Shown: positions 1 to 6,383, counted from the stretch's first letter. The stretch: DNA of 7,438 nt from Bacteroidota bacterium (GCA_015767395.1 JADWMI010000114.1:1-7438); one strand, 5' to 3'. Notes: generated from the sequence alone by a model not told the origin. Numbers and translations are program-made.

Positions 1-647
1 AAACGAATCCCTTTAAAAAAAGTATCGTTGTGATCTTGTTTTGAAAAAGCAGCAACTTTTCCCACCACCATTGCAAAAGAAATCATGGCCAATAAAGTTC
101 CAATGGCAAAACCAATTATATATTGTACAGAACCTGAAGTGGTAGTAAATCCAATAACTGGCAAGAACAATAAAAAATGCGCCACACCCGCCAATCCATG
201 AAAAAAGCCAATAGATAAAGACGCAAAAACACCTTGTTTTAAATTAGGATGCTTGTGACTGTGTGTTTTCTCTGAATTATGGATGTGTGCATGCTTGTGA
301 ATTGCCGTATTCCCGTTGCTATGCACATGTAAATGCTTGTGCTTATTTTCTTCTTTAAAAATTTTAAAGAAAATCCACAAACCTAAAACTATTAAAATAA
401 CACCAACAAATTGTTCACTGTGTTCTGAAATTTTTTCAATAGGAATTAATTCTTTAAACAATAAAAATAAAACCCCAATGGAAAGCATCCCTAATAAATG
501 ACCAATACCCCAAAACAAGCCAACTTTCCAAGCTTTCTTTTTACTTTCTATTGCAAAGGGTGTCACAGCTGCTAAATGATCGGGCCCCGATATAACGTGT
601 AACATTGCGGCAATAATACCTGCAAACAAGGGAAAAGTCAACTCCAT
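1..647 (-). CDS. UreH/NicO-type nickel/cobalt transporter, N-terminal part (cut by window edge)
   Basis: An open frame starts at the ATG at 647-645 and runs off the left edge after 215 codons, so the C-terminus is missing. It encodes a polytopic inner-membrane protein with hydrophobic segments at about residues 5-22, 42-64, 79-97, 139-165 and 173-197. Segment 1 carries HVISGPDHLAAV (H17, D23, H24), resembling the His/Asp metal-site signature of the nickel/cobalt permease superfamily. A second conserved-looking FHGLAGVAH follows at 149-157. Between segments 3 and 4 lies a loop with 11 histidines in residues 103-133, mostly spaced HxH, as in other metal permeases of this group. Known family role: uptake or efflux of Ni2+/Co2+, or metal supply to enzymes. 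The direction and the metal are not shown here, and no urease or hydrogenase gene is in the window. It has its own likely promoter and is separated from the upstream gene by a terminator. Confidence 0.8.
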   Translation of the reverse strand, partial: MELTFPLFAGIIAAMLHVISGPDHLAAVTPFAIESKKKAWKVGLFWGIGHLLGMLSIGVLFLLFKELIPIEKISEHSEQFVGVILIVLGLWIFFKIFKEENKHKHLHVHSNGNTAIHKHAHIHNSEKTHSHKHPNLKQGVFASLSIGFFHGLAGVAHFLLFLPVIGFTTTSGSVQYIIGFAIGTLLAMISFAMVVGKVAAFSKQDHNDTFFKGIR

Positions 648-669
648 TATTGTTTGAAAATTTGTTGCT

Positions 670-697
670 TAAATTTACAATATATTCTTTTAAACAA
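670..697 (-). promoter_or_regulatory. Probable Bacteroidota-type promoter of the metal transporter gene
   Basis: On the minus strand, TTG (697-695) lies 17 bases upstream of TAAATTTA (677-670), which is one mismatch from the -7 consensus TAnnTTTG. The inferred 5' UTR is about 16 bases, similar to the other units in the window. The match is imperfect and AT-rich sequence gives chance hits, so this is tentative. Confidence 0.4.
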
Positions 698-709
698 TCA
701 CAAATCTAT

Positions 710-753
710 AAAAAAAGTAAAGCCAGTAATTCATCTATTAATTACTGGCTTTA
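710..753 (-). terminator. Rho-independent terminator of the CoA-transferase gene
   Basis: A perfect 14-bp stem (718-731 with 740-753, core GCCAGTAATT/AATTACTGGC) has an 8-base loop. On the minus strand it is followed by C and then seven T (716-710). It begins about 20 bases after the stop codon at 775. The plus strand after the stem is also T-rich, but no plus-strand gene ends here, so its use is for the minus-strand gene. Confidence 0.85.
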
Positions 754-774
754 TTTTTGTTTTAAAACGCTAAA

Positions 775-2046
775 CTACCTCAACGTTTCTTCAAAATAAG
801 ATTTTGCAATTGATTCTCTATGATTTGGGTGCGCAATATTCACCAAGGCTGCAACACGCTGTTCAATTGTTTTTCCGTATAAATTGGCAACACCATATTC
901 CGTAACAACATATTGTACATGAGCTCTAGTTGTCACTACTCCTGCACCGGTATTTAAAAACGGAACAATGCGACTAATTCCTTTACTGGTTTGAGATGGC
1001 AATGCAATTATTGCTTTTCCACCTTCACTTAAACTTGCTCCTCTTATAAAATCCATTTGACCACCTACACCTGAAAACATATTGGCACCAATAGAATCCG
1101 CACAAACTTGCCCAGTCGCATCTACCTGTATGGCTGAATTAATTGCTACCATTTTAGGATTTTGCCTAATATTTGCCACATTATTGGTGTAATCACAAGA
1201 ACGCATTTCAACAAAAGGATTGTCATCAACATAATCATACAAACGCTTTGACCCTCCTAAAAAAGTAGTTAAAGCCCTACCAGCATTGATACCTTTATAG
1301 TTTCCATTGATTACATCTTTTAAAATTAAATCAATCACGCCATCTGAAAACATTTCGGTGTGCAAGCCTAAATCTTTATGATTTCCCAAACGAGATAATA
1401 CGGCATTTGGAATAGATCCAATACCCATTTGTAAGGTACTTCTATCATCAATTAACGCGGCAACGTGGTCGCCAATCATACCTTCTATTTCAGTAGGTTC
1501 AGCTGTTTTAAACTCATGTATTGGTTCACTAAATTCAACAAAAGTATCCAACTCAGAAATATGTATAAGCCCTTCTCCATGCACTCTTGGCATTTGATCA
1601 TTAATTTGAGCAATTACATGTTTTGCATTGGCAATTACCGCCAAAATAGCTTCAACTGAAACACCTAAAGAACAATAGCCATGCTTATCAGGTGTAGAAA
1701 CTTGAATTAAGGCTACATCAACTGGCAAAACATTTCGCTTAAACAAATTTGGGACTTCACTTAAAAAAACAGGGGTGTATGAACCATTTCCTGCTTTTAA
1801 TGTATGTCGCACATTTTTTCCTATAAAAAGTGAGTTTACATGAAAACTATCTTTATACTTTGGGTCCGCATATTTCACCACTCCTTCAATATGTAAATGA
1901 CAAACTTCTACACCTCTAAGTTCTTCATGCCTGTTAGACATGGCGTTCATTAATTCCTGTGGCGCAGCGGCGGCTGCTTGAATATAAACTCTGTCGTTAG
2001 ATTTTATGACTTTTACGGCTTGTTCTGCCGTTACTGCTTTATACAT
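775..2046 (-). CDS. Acetyl-CoA hydrolase/transferase family protein (4-hydroxybutyrate CoA-transferase-like)
   Basis: The 423-residue protein has the full length usual for this cytosolic family, which moves CoA between acyl-CoA and a carboxylic acid, or hydrolyses acetyl-CoA, through a glutamyl-CoA thioester. The N-terminal half has the family's STPDKHGYCSLG segment (117-128). The C-terminal half has GLHTEMFSDG (227-236), whose E231 aligns with the catalytic glutamate of clostridial 4-hydroxybutyrate CoA-transferase. Further on are the glycine loop FSGVGGQMDFIRGA (324-337) and VTEYGVANLYG (381-391). The ATG at 2046 fits the family N-terminus and lies about 23 bases after a likely promoter. 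It is a single-gene unit with its own terminator. The true substrate (acetate, butyrate, succinate or 4-hydroxybutyrate) cannot be read from the sequence, and no pathway partner is nearby. A short GC-rich patch encodes an alanine run at 24-28. Confidence 0.9.
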   Translation of the reverse strand: MYKAVTAEQAVKVIKSNDRVYIQAAAAAPQELMNAMSNRHEELRGVEVCHLHIEGVVKYADPKYKDSFHVNSLFIGKNVRHTLKAGNGSYTPVFLSEVPNLFKRNVLPVDVALIQVSTPDKHGYCSLGVSVEAILAVIANAKHVIAQINDQMPRVHGEGLIHISELDTFVEFSEPIHEFKTAEPTEIEGMIGDHVAALIDDRSTLQMGIGSIPNAVLSRLGNHKDLGLHTEMFSDGVIDLILKDVINGNYKGINAGRALTTFLGGSKRLYDYVDDNPFVEMRSCDYTNNVANIRQNPKMVAINSAIQVDATGQVCADSIGANMFSGVGGQMDFIRGASLSEGGKAIIALPSQTSKGISRIVPFLNTGAGVVTTRAHVQYVVTEYGVANLYGKTIEQRVAALVNIAHPNHRESIAKSYFEETLR

Positions 2047-2075
2047 AATAAATATTTTATTTTCGTAATATCCTA

Positions 2076-2106
2076 TAAAAGTACAAAATATTTAAGATAT
2101 TCGCAA
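2076..2106 (-). promoter_or_regulatory. Probable promoter of the CoA-transferase gene
   Basis: On the minus strand, TTG (2106-2104, within TTTTGCG) is followed after 20 bases by TACTTTTA (2083-2076), one mismatch from TAnnTTTG. The start codon is about 29 bases past the box. Spacing and position fit the Bacteroidota primary sigma factor pattern. Confidence 0.5.
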
Positions 2107-2191
2107 AATACAATTCAAATTTAATAACTTTTTTGCATTTTATTTATTTTAGACAAATACATTTACTTTAAATTAAATTCTTTTTTTTAAG

Positions 2192-2199
2192 TAACTTTG
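2192..2199 (+). promoter_or_regulatory. -7 promoter box of the map-methyltransferase operon
   Basis: TAACTTTG is an exact TAnnTTTG match, 21 bases before the ATG at 2221. The expected -33 zone around 2167-2170 has only TTTA, so the upstream element is weak. The box covers the in-frame TTG at 2197, so that codon would not be within the transcript. This decides the start of map. Confidence 0.6.
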
Positions 2200-2220
2200 C
2201 AAAACCAATTTTGTAGTGAA

Positions 2221-3030
2221 ATGATAAAAATTAAAACCCTAGAAGAAATTGAATTAATGCGTGAAAGCGCCTTAATTGTATCTAAAACTTTAGGATTATT
2301 AGCTAAAGAAGTAAAACCTGGTGTTTCCACTTTACAATTAGATAAATTAGCAGAAGAATTTATTAGAGATCAAGGTGCTATTCCTGGATTTTTAGGCTTG
2401 TATGATTTTCCAAACACCTTATGCATGAGTCCAAATGCACAAATAGTTCATGGAATACCAAATAACAAACCGCTAATAGAAGGAGATATTATTTCAATTG
2501 ATTGTGGTGCTTTAAAAAATGGCTTTTATGGTGACCATGCTTATACTTTTGAAGTTGGTGAAGTAACTACTGAAACGAAGAAGTTATTGCAAATCACAAA
2601 AGAGAGCTTGTACGCAGGTATCCGCGAATTTAAAGCAGGCAACAGAGTTGGTGATGTTGGCTTCGCCATTCAAGATTATTGTGAAAAACATGGCTACGGA
2701 ATTGTTCGTGAACTTGTTGGTCACGGATTGGGAAAAGAAATGCACGAAGATCCTGAAATGCCAAATTACGGGAGAAGAGGTAGAGGCAAAAAGTTTGTAG
2801 AAGGTATGGTAGTTGCTATAGAACCTATGGTAAATTTAGGCACCCACAAAATAACTCAGTTAAAAGATGGCTGGACCATTTTAACGCAAGACGGAAAGCC
2901 CAGCGCCCATTTTGAGCATGATATTGCTATAGTAAACGGAAAACCTGAATTACTTTCTACTTTTAAATACGTTTACGAAGCTTTAGGAATTGAGAGTGAC
3001 GAAGAAAATGAGTTCAGACAAGCATTTTAA
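2221..3030 (+). CDS. map: Methionine aminopeptidase, type I
   Basis: This cytosolic metalloprotease removes the initiator methionine from new proteins whose second residue is small. The 269-residue product covers the whole type I catalytic domain. All five metal ligands are visible: D94 and D105 (SIDCGALKNGFYGDHAYTF), H168 (ELVGHGLG), E201 (AIEPM) and E232 (HFEHDI). The conserved histidines H78 (VHGIP) and H175 (MHEDP) are also present. An in-frame TTG at 2197 would add eight residues, but it falls inside the -7 promoter box, so the ATG at 2221 is chosen; it also matches the usual N-terminus (IKIKTLEEIELMR). The stop overlaps the next start by one base (TAATG), which implies translational coupling to the methyltransferase. 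The short acidic tail after 255 is a lineage extension without known function. Confidence 0.96.
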   Translation: MIKIKTLEEIELMRESALIVSKTLGLLAKEVKPGVSTLQLDKLAEEFIRDQGAIPGFLGLYDFPNTLCMSPNAQIVHGIPNNKPLIEGDIISIDCGALKNGFYGDHAYTFEVGEVTTETKKLLQITKESLYAGIREFKAGNRVGDVGFAIQDYCEKHGYGIVRELVGHGLGKEMHEDPEMPNYGRRGRGKKFVEGMVVAIEPMVNLGTHKITQLKDGWTILTQDGKPSAHFEHDIAIVNGKPELLSTFKYVYEALGIESDEENEFRQAF

Positions 3031-3791
3031 TGTCATTTTTTAATACAATATTAAATACGGTTCCACGTCCTATTTTAATTAAAGTAAGTTATTGGGTACG
3101 ACCAATCATTTCTCTTTATTTAAAAGGAAATACCTATACCGATCCTATTGATGGGAAAAGTTTTCGAAAGTTTTTACCCTACGGTTATGGCAAACAAAGA
3201 CCAAATGTTTTATCGCCAAGTACCCTTTCATTAGAACGTCATAGATTGCTTTGGTTGTATTTAAAAAATGAAACCGATTTTTTTTCTGCCCCAAAAAAAG
3301 TATTACATATTGCACCTGAACAATGTTTTTTAAAATTGTTTAAAAATCAAAAAAACCTATCGTACACAAGTGCCGATTTATATTCACCAATAGCAGATGT
3401 AAAAGCTGATATTTGCGACTTACCTTTTGAAGACAACACATTTGATGTTGTTTTTTGCAATCATGTATTGGAGCACATTGAGGACGATAAAAAAGCGATG
3501 AGTGAATTGTACCGCGTTTTAAAACCAGGTGGAATGGGTGTTTTCCAAATCCCACAAGACTTGAGCCTTGAAAAAACATATGAAGATTTTTCAATCACTT
3601 CAAAAGAAGACCGCAAAAAACATTTTGGCCAATATGACCATGTAAGAGTGTATGGAAGAGATTATTTTGACAGACTTCGAAAAGTTGGTTTTACAGTAAA
3701 CGAGGTTGATTATTCAAAAATAATTTCAAATGAATTAATTACTAAATATTGTTTGGTAAAAGGCGAAATTCTGCCAGTTTGCACTAAATAG
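3030..3791 (+). CDS. Class I SAM-dependent methyltransferase (methyltransferase type 11-like)
   Basis: This is a 253-residue soluble protein with a Rossmann-type methyltransferase core at about 88-180. Motif I reads VLHIAPEQCF (91-100) instead of the common VLDIGCGTG. An acidic residue ends strand 2 (SADLY, 114-118). DICDLPFEDNTFDVVFCNHVLEHIEDD follows at 127-153, and ELYRVLKPGG (159-168) is typical post-core sequence. The N-terminal part contains DPIDGKSF and LSPSTLSLERHR, at positions where related proteins, as I recall them, carry a CxxC...CxxC zinc knuckle; all four positions here (38, 41, 62, 65) lack cysteine. The substrate is unknown. It is the second gene of an operon with map (one-base overlap), so a link to protein maturation is possible but unproven. 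The 3' end overlaps apbE tail-to-tail by 8 bases, with no hairpin terminator between them. Confidence 0.88.
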   Translation: MSFFNTILNTVPRPILIKVSYWVRPIISLYLKGNTYTDPIDGKSFRKFLPYGYGKQRPNVLSPSTLSLERHRLLWLYLKNETDFFSAPKKVLHIAPEQCFLKLFKNQKNLSYTSADLYSPIADVKADICDLPFEDNTFDVVFCNHVLEHIEDDKKAMSELYRVLKPGGMGVFQIPQDLSLEKTYEDFSITSKEDRKKHFGQYDHVRVYGRDYFDRLRKVGFTVNEVDYSKIISNELITKYCLVKGEILPVCTK

Positions 3792-4779
3792 CCTCCATTT
3801 CTAAATTAGAAGAGGTAAACGTTTTTATTCCCTCATTTTCATCAACATAAATTAAAAATGCCTTTAATTCAGGATGGTTTTCTAGAAACAGTTTTGTTTT
3901 TTCCAAGCCCATAGCCATAAATGCTGTTGCGTACCCATCAACATCAGCGCAATCTGATTTTGAAACAACAGAGGCACTTAACAAATTACTTTCAGAGGCA
4001 TAACCTGTTTTTGTATTGATGGTGTGCACATATTTTTTTCCATCAACGGTGGTTCTATATTTTCTATAATTTCCAGATGTCGCAATAGATTCATTGTGAA
4101 GTTGAATGATAGCAGCAAAAGACCTTGAACCATCTTCGTTAGGATTTTCAATGGCTATTTTCCAGGCAAGATCATCTTGATTCACACCACGTGCTCTAAT
4201 TTCACCGCCAATTTCCACCATGTAATTTTCTATATTATTTTGTTCAAAAAGTCGCCCTATAACATCAACCAAATACCCTTTTCCAATGGCATTAAAATCA
4301 AAATAAATTTCAGGATATAATTTTTCAACCTTATTGTTTTTCAAACTTACCTTCTCAAATCCTACAAACTGCAACAAGTCCTTTATTTTATCACCATCTA
4401 AATTTTCAACTGCTTCTTCAGGGCCAAAACCCCAGGCATTGACCAACACCCCAACAGTAGGATCAAAATCACCATCAGTTTCATTATAAATTTTATTGGA
4501 CTTTCTAAATACCTCCTCAAAATAAGCATCAACGACCACAGTAGTATCTCCTTTATTAATTCTAGAAATATCAGATGTCGGAATATAAGTTGAAGTCGAT
4601 TTATTAATTGCCTTAATTAGGCCATCAATTTTAGGTGTAAAATCAATATTACTTCTATCTAAATAACGAATTGAAAAAGAAGTTCCAATGGCATTTCCTT
4701 CAATTATTTTCAGATTATCATCTTGATTATTACAAGAAAACAAAAACAATATTAAAATTAGGAAAATATACTTTTTCAT
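3784..4779 (-). CDS. apbE: FAD:protein FMN transferase, lipoprotein ApbE
   Basis: ApbE enzymes attach FMN from FAD to threonine of exported flavoproteins such as NqrB/NqrC and RnfG. The 331-residue protein begins with a lipoprotein signal (hydrophobic 4-15, lipobox LFSC, lipidated C16), so it acts outside the inner membrane. Family motifs are in order: DGDFDPTVG (102-110), FDFNAIGKGYLVD (160-172), GGEIRARG (191-198), IATSGNYRKY (232-241), VHTINTKTGY (251-260) and CADVDGYATAFMAMG (277-291). D281 and T285 match the spacing of the Mg2+ ligands known in Treponema Ftp, and A164 the backbone ligand. The gene has a -7 box about 38 bases upstream. No nqr or rnf gene or other obvious flavinylation substrate lies in the window. 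The residues after C16 (NNQDD) resemble a lipoprotein export signal only loosely. Confidence 0.93.
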   Translation of the reverse strand: MKKYIFLILILFLFSCNNQDDNLKIIEGNAIGTSFSIRYLDRSNIDFTPKIDGLIKAINKSTSTYIPTSDISRINKGDTTVVVDAYFEEVFRKSNKIYNETDGDFDPTVGVLVNAWGFGPEEAVENLDGDKIKDLLQFVGFEKVSLKNNKVEKLYPEIYFDFNAIGKGYLVDVIGRLFEQNNIENYMVEIGGEIRARGVNQDDLAWKIAIENPNEDGSRSFAAIIQLHNESIATSGNYRKYRTTVDGKKYVHTINTKTGYASESNLLSASVVSKSDCADVDGYATAFMAMGLEKTKLFLENHPELKAFLIYVDENEGIKTFTSSNLEMEAI

Positions 4780-4816
4780 TAAAAACAGCGTTTACGATTA
4801 ATATATAATAGGCGTT

Positions 4817-4824
4817 CAAAGATA
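4817..4824 (-). promoter_or_regulatory. -7 promoter box of apbE
   Basis: On the minus strand the sequence is TATCTTTG, an exact TAnnTTTG match, giving an inferred 5' UTR of about 30 bases. No TTG is found at the expected -33 distance. The box overlaps a dyad, AGATAAT-5-ATTATCT (4820-4838), which could be an operator. Confidence 0.55.
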
Positions 4825-4866
4825 ATATTTAATTATCTCTTAAAAATATCTTAAAACAGTAAGTTT

Positions 4867-4899
4867 TTGTTTAAAGATGAATACTTTTTTATAAATTTG
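4867..4899 (+). promoter_or_regulatory. Promoter of the OmpA-family lipoprotein gene
   Basis: TTG (4867-4869, within TTTTTG) is followed after 22 bases by TAAATTTG (4892-4899), an exact TAnnTTTG. It lies 27 bases before the ATG at 4927. The TTG that could be read as an in-frame start codon is the -33 element itself, so the longer reading frame is not translated from there. Confidence 0.7.
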
Positions 4900-4926
4900 C
4901 AATGCCCAAATAGCAATTTATTAATT

Positions 4927-5769
4927 ATGAGAAAAATAGTAGCAGTATTAGTGCTTACATCGGTGGTGTTAAGTTCTTGTGTTTCAAATAAGAAATACGC
5001 AGAGTTAGAAGGAAATTACAGTAAAAAAAATCAAGAATTAGTTGACACGAAGGCTGATTTAATGAAATGCCAAGTTGAAAACGAGAGCAAAATCGCATCT
5101 CTTGAGCAAAGAATTGTTGATTTAAACAAAGACAAAGAAAAAACATTGGAATATGTTGATAATTTAACTGTTTTGTCTAAATCTGCTTCTGATAACATTA
5201 AAGAAACTTTAGCTCAAATGGGTAAAAAAGATGAGTATATTCAATATATTCAAAAAGCTGTTACTAAAAAAGATTCAATCAATTTAGCACTTGGATTTAA
5301 ATTAAAAAGTGTGTTAGCTGATGGATTTAGTGATGAAGACATTCAAGTGAGTGTTGAAAAAACTGTAGTTTATATTTCTATTGCTGATAAATTATTATTC
5401 AAAAGTGGAAGTTCAACAATTTCTTCAAAAGCTAAAACTGTGTTAGGAAAAGTTGCTGATGTAATTGGCGCTCAACCTGAATTAGAGGTTATGGTTGAGG
5501 GATATACTGATAACAAGCAAGTAATTGCAAATGCAAATATTAAAGACAATTGGGATTTAAGTGTTAACCGTGCTACATCTGTAATTAGAGTACTTCAAGA
5601 AGACTTTAATATTGATCCAGCTCGTTTGGTTGCAGCAGGTAGAAGTGAATACACTCCTTTAGAAAGCAATGATACCGTTGAAGGTAGAGCAAGAAACAGA
5701 CGTACAAGAATTGTATTAATGCCTAAACTAGACCAATTCTTTGAATTATTAGAACAAAAAGTTGAGTAA
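4927..5769 (+). CDS. OmpA-family peptidoglycan-binding lipoprotein
   Basis: The 280-residue envelope protein starts with a lipoprotein signal peptide (MRK, hydrophobic 4-16, lipobox LSSC, C18). This fits the ATG at 4927; starting at the TTG at 4867 would put 20 extra residues in front of the signal. Residues 21-115 are charged and heptad-like, probably a coiled-coil stalk. The C-terminal OmpA domain (about 140-266) has LLFKSGSSTIS (156-166), VEGYTDN with D195, NWDLSVNRA with R215, and RARNRRTRIVLMP (254-266). D195 and R215 match the pair that binds the diaminopimelate of peptidoglycan in OmpA/Pal proteins. Likely role: anchoring the outer membrane to the cell wall; a part in a larger complex cannot be excluded. 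There are no acidic residues right after C18, so a periplasmic location is likely. Single-gene unit with a good promoter and a strong terminator. Confidence 0.93.
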   Translation: MRKIVAVLVLTSVVLSSCVSNKKYAELEGNYSKKNQELVDTKADLMKCQVENESKIASLEQRIVDLNKDKEKTLEYVDNLTVLSKSASDNIKETLAQMGKKDEYIQYIQKAVTKKDSINLALGFKLKSVLADGFSDEDIQVSVEKTVVYISIADKLLFKSGSSTISSKAKTVLGKVADVIGAQPELEVMVEGYTDNKQVIANANIKDNWDLSVNRATSVIRVLQEDFNIDPARLVAAGRSEYTPLESNDTVEGRARNRRTRIVLMPKLDQFFELLEQKVE

Positions 5770-5803
5770 ACTAAGCGTTTAAAGAATCACCTAAGATTTA
5801 TAT

Positions 5804-5845
5804 AAAAACCTCCAAGAATTGAATTCTTGGAGGTTTTTTCTTTTT
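5804..5845 (+). terminator. Bidirectional rho-independent terminator
   Basis: A perfect 16-bp stem (5804-5819 with 5823-5838, core CCTCCAAGAAT/ATTCTTGGAGG) has a three-base loop and is followed by TTTTTTCTTTTT (5834-5845) on the plus strand. It lies 34 bases after the OmpA lipoprotein stop. Its left side gives five T on the minus strand, so it can also end the convergent J-KTSC transcript, whose stop is at 5894. Confidence 0.92.
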
Positions 5846-5893
5846 ACAATGAGGTAACATTTCAAATATTGTACAAAATATGACCAATCACTA

Positions 5894-6331
5894 TTATGCG
5901 GCTTTCTTCGATTTTCTGTAAAGGAAAGAATTGTATAATTTTCTTTTAGCAAAATTTGATCGCTGACCACTGTTCAAAAATTTAGTGAATAGATTTTTGT
6001 TCACTCCAAAATATTCATAAGTGGTTCCACAAGCAAACGTAATTTCTAAGAGCATACTTTTATGTTGGAAGTCATCAATTTTTGATTCAGTAGTTAAGAC
6101 CGCGTATTCTTCTAGATTAGAAGCCTTCGTTTCAGGAGCGATGCTTACTAAAAAATGATATGCATCAATAATTTTTGTGCTTACGATTCCTGCTTCCTCT
6201 TTTTTTTCTTCATCCAGAAATTTATCAGGATGCCATTCTTTCACCAAACCTCTGTAAGTGGTTTTCAGTTCTTTAAGATTAATAGCTCCTTCTACTTTAA
6301 ACAGTTTTTTGTATTCATTGATACGCTTCAT
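5894..6331 (-). CDS. J-domain protein with C-terminal KTSC domain
   Basis: This is a 145-residue soluble protein with two domains. Residues 1-65 form a short J domain, with the HPD tripeptide at 34-36 (KEWHPDKF) preceded by helix YRGLV and followed by helix IIDAYHFLV. Such domains stimulate Hsp70 (DnaK) ATPase activity. Residues about 90-139 match the KTSC domain, first described at the C-terminus of some lysyl-tRNA synthetases, with its central YxY (YEY, 106-108) and the ending LYNSFLYR. KTSC is suggested to bind RNA, but this is unproven. No zinc-finger or peptide-binding domain of classical DnaJ is present. A possible job is bringing DnaK to an RNA or ribonucleoprotein client, which is inference. 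The ATG at 6331 lies about 22 bases after a canonical promoter. The basic C-terminus (KSKKAA) is short. Similar fusions occur in flavobacteria as uncharacterised proteins, by recollection. Confidence 0.85.
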   Translation of the reverse strand: MKRINEYKKLFKVEGAINLKELKTTYRGLVKEWHPDKFLDEEKKEEAGIVSTKIIDAYHFLVSIAPETKASNLEEYAVLTTESKIDDFQHKSMLLEITFACGTTYEYFGVNKNLFTKFLNSGQRSNFAKRKLYNSFLYRKSKKAA

Positions 6332-6353
6332 ATGTGTACTTTCAAATTTCGTG

Positions 6354-6383
6354 CAAAAGTACTCATAATATCTGAATACTCAA
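6354..6383 (-). promoter_or_regulatory. Promoter of the J-KTSC gene, partly inside the inverted repeat
   Basis: On the minus strand, TTG (6383-6381) is followed after 19 bases by TACTTTTG (6361-6354), an exact TAnnTTTG with ideal spacing. The -7 box begins two bases beyond the palindrome edge, while the -33 TTG and most of the spacer lie within the palindrome's left arm. Regulation by a dyad-binding protein is therefore plausible. Confidence 0.7.

Noticed and set aside
316..501. Plus-strand 61-codon frame with several Cys and Lys residues
   Set aside because: It is antisense to the His-rich loop and membrane segments of the metal transporter. It lacks a promoter, and its composition follows from the opposite strand.
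1465..1659. Plus-strand frame inside the CoA-transferase gene
   Set aside because: Shadow of a well-supported minus-strand gene with all family motifs; no promoter or start context of its own.
3340..3594. Minus-strand 84-codon frame inside the methyltransferase
   Set aside because: It overlaps the SAM-binding core of the real gene and shows no recognisable domain.
4955..5146. Minus-strand frame opposite the OmpA lipoprotein N-terminus
   Set aside because: Shadow of the signal peptide and coiled coil on the plus strand.
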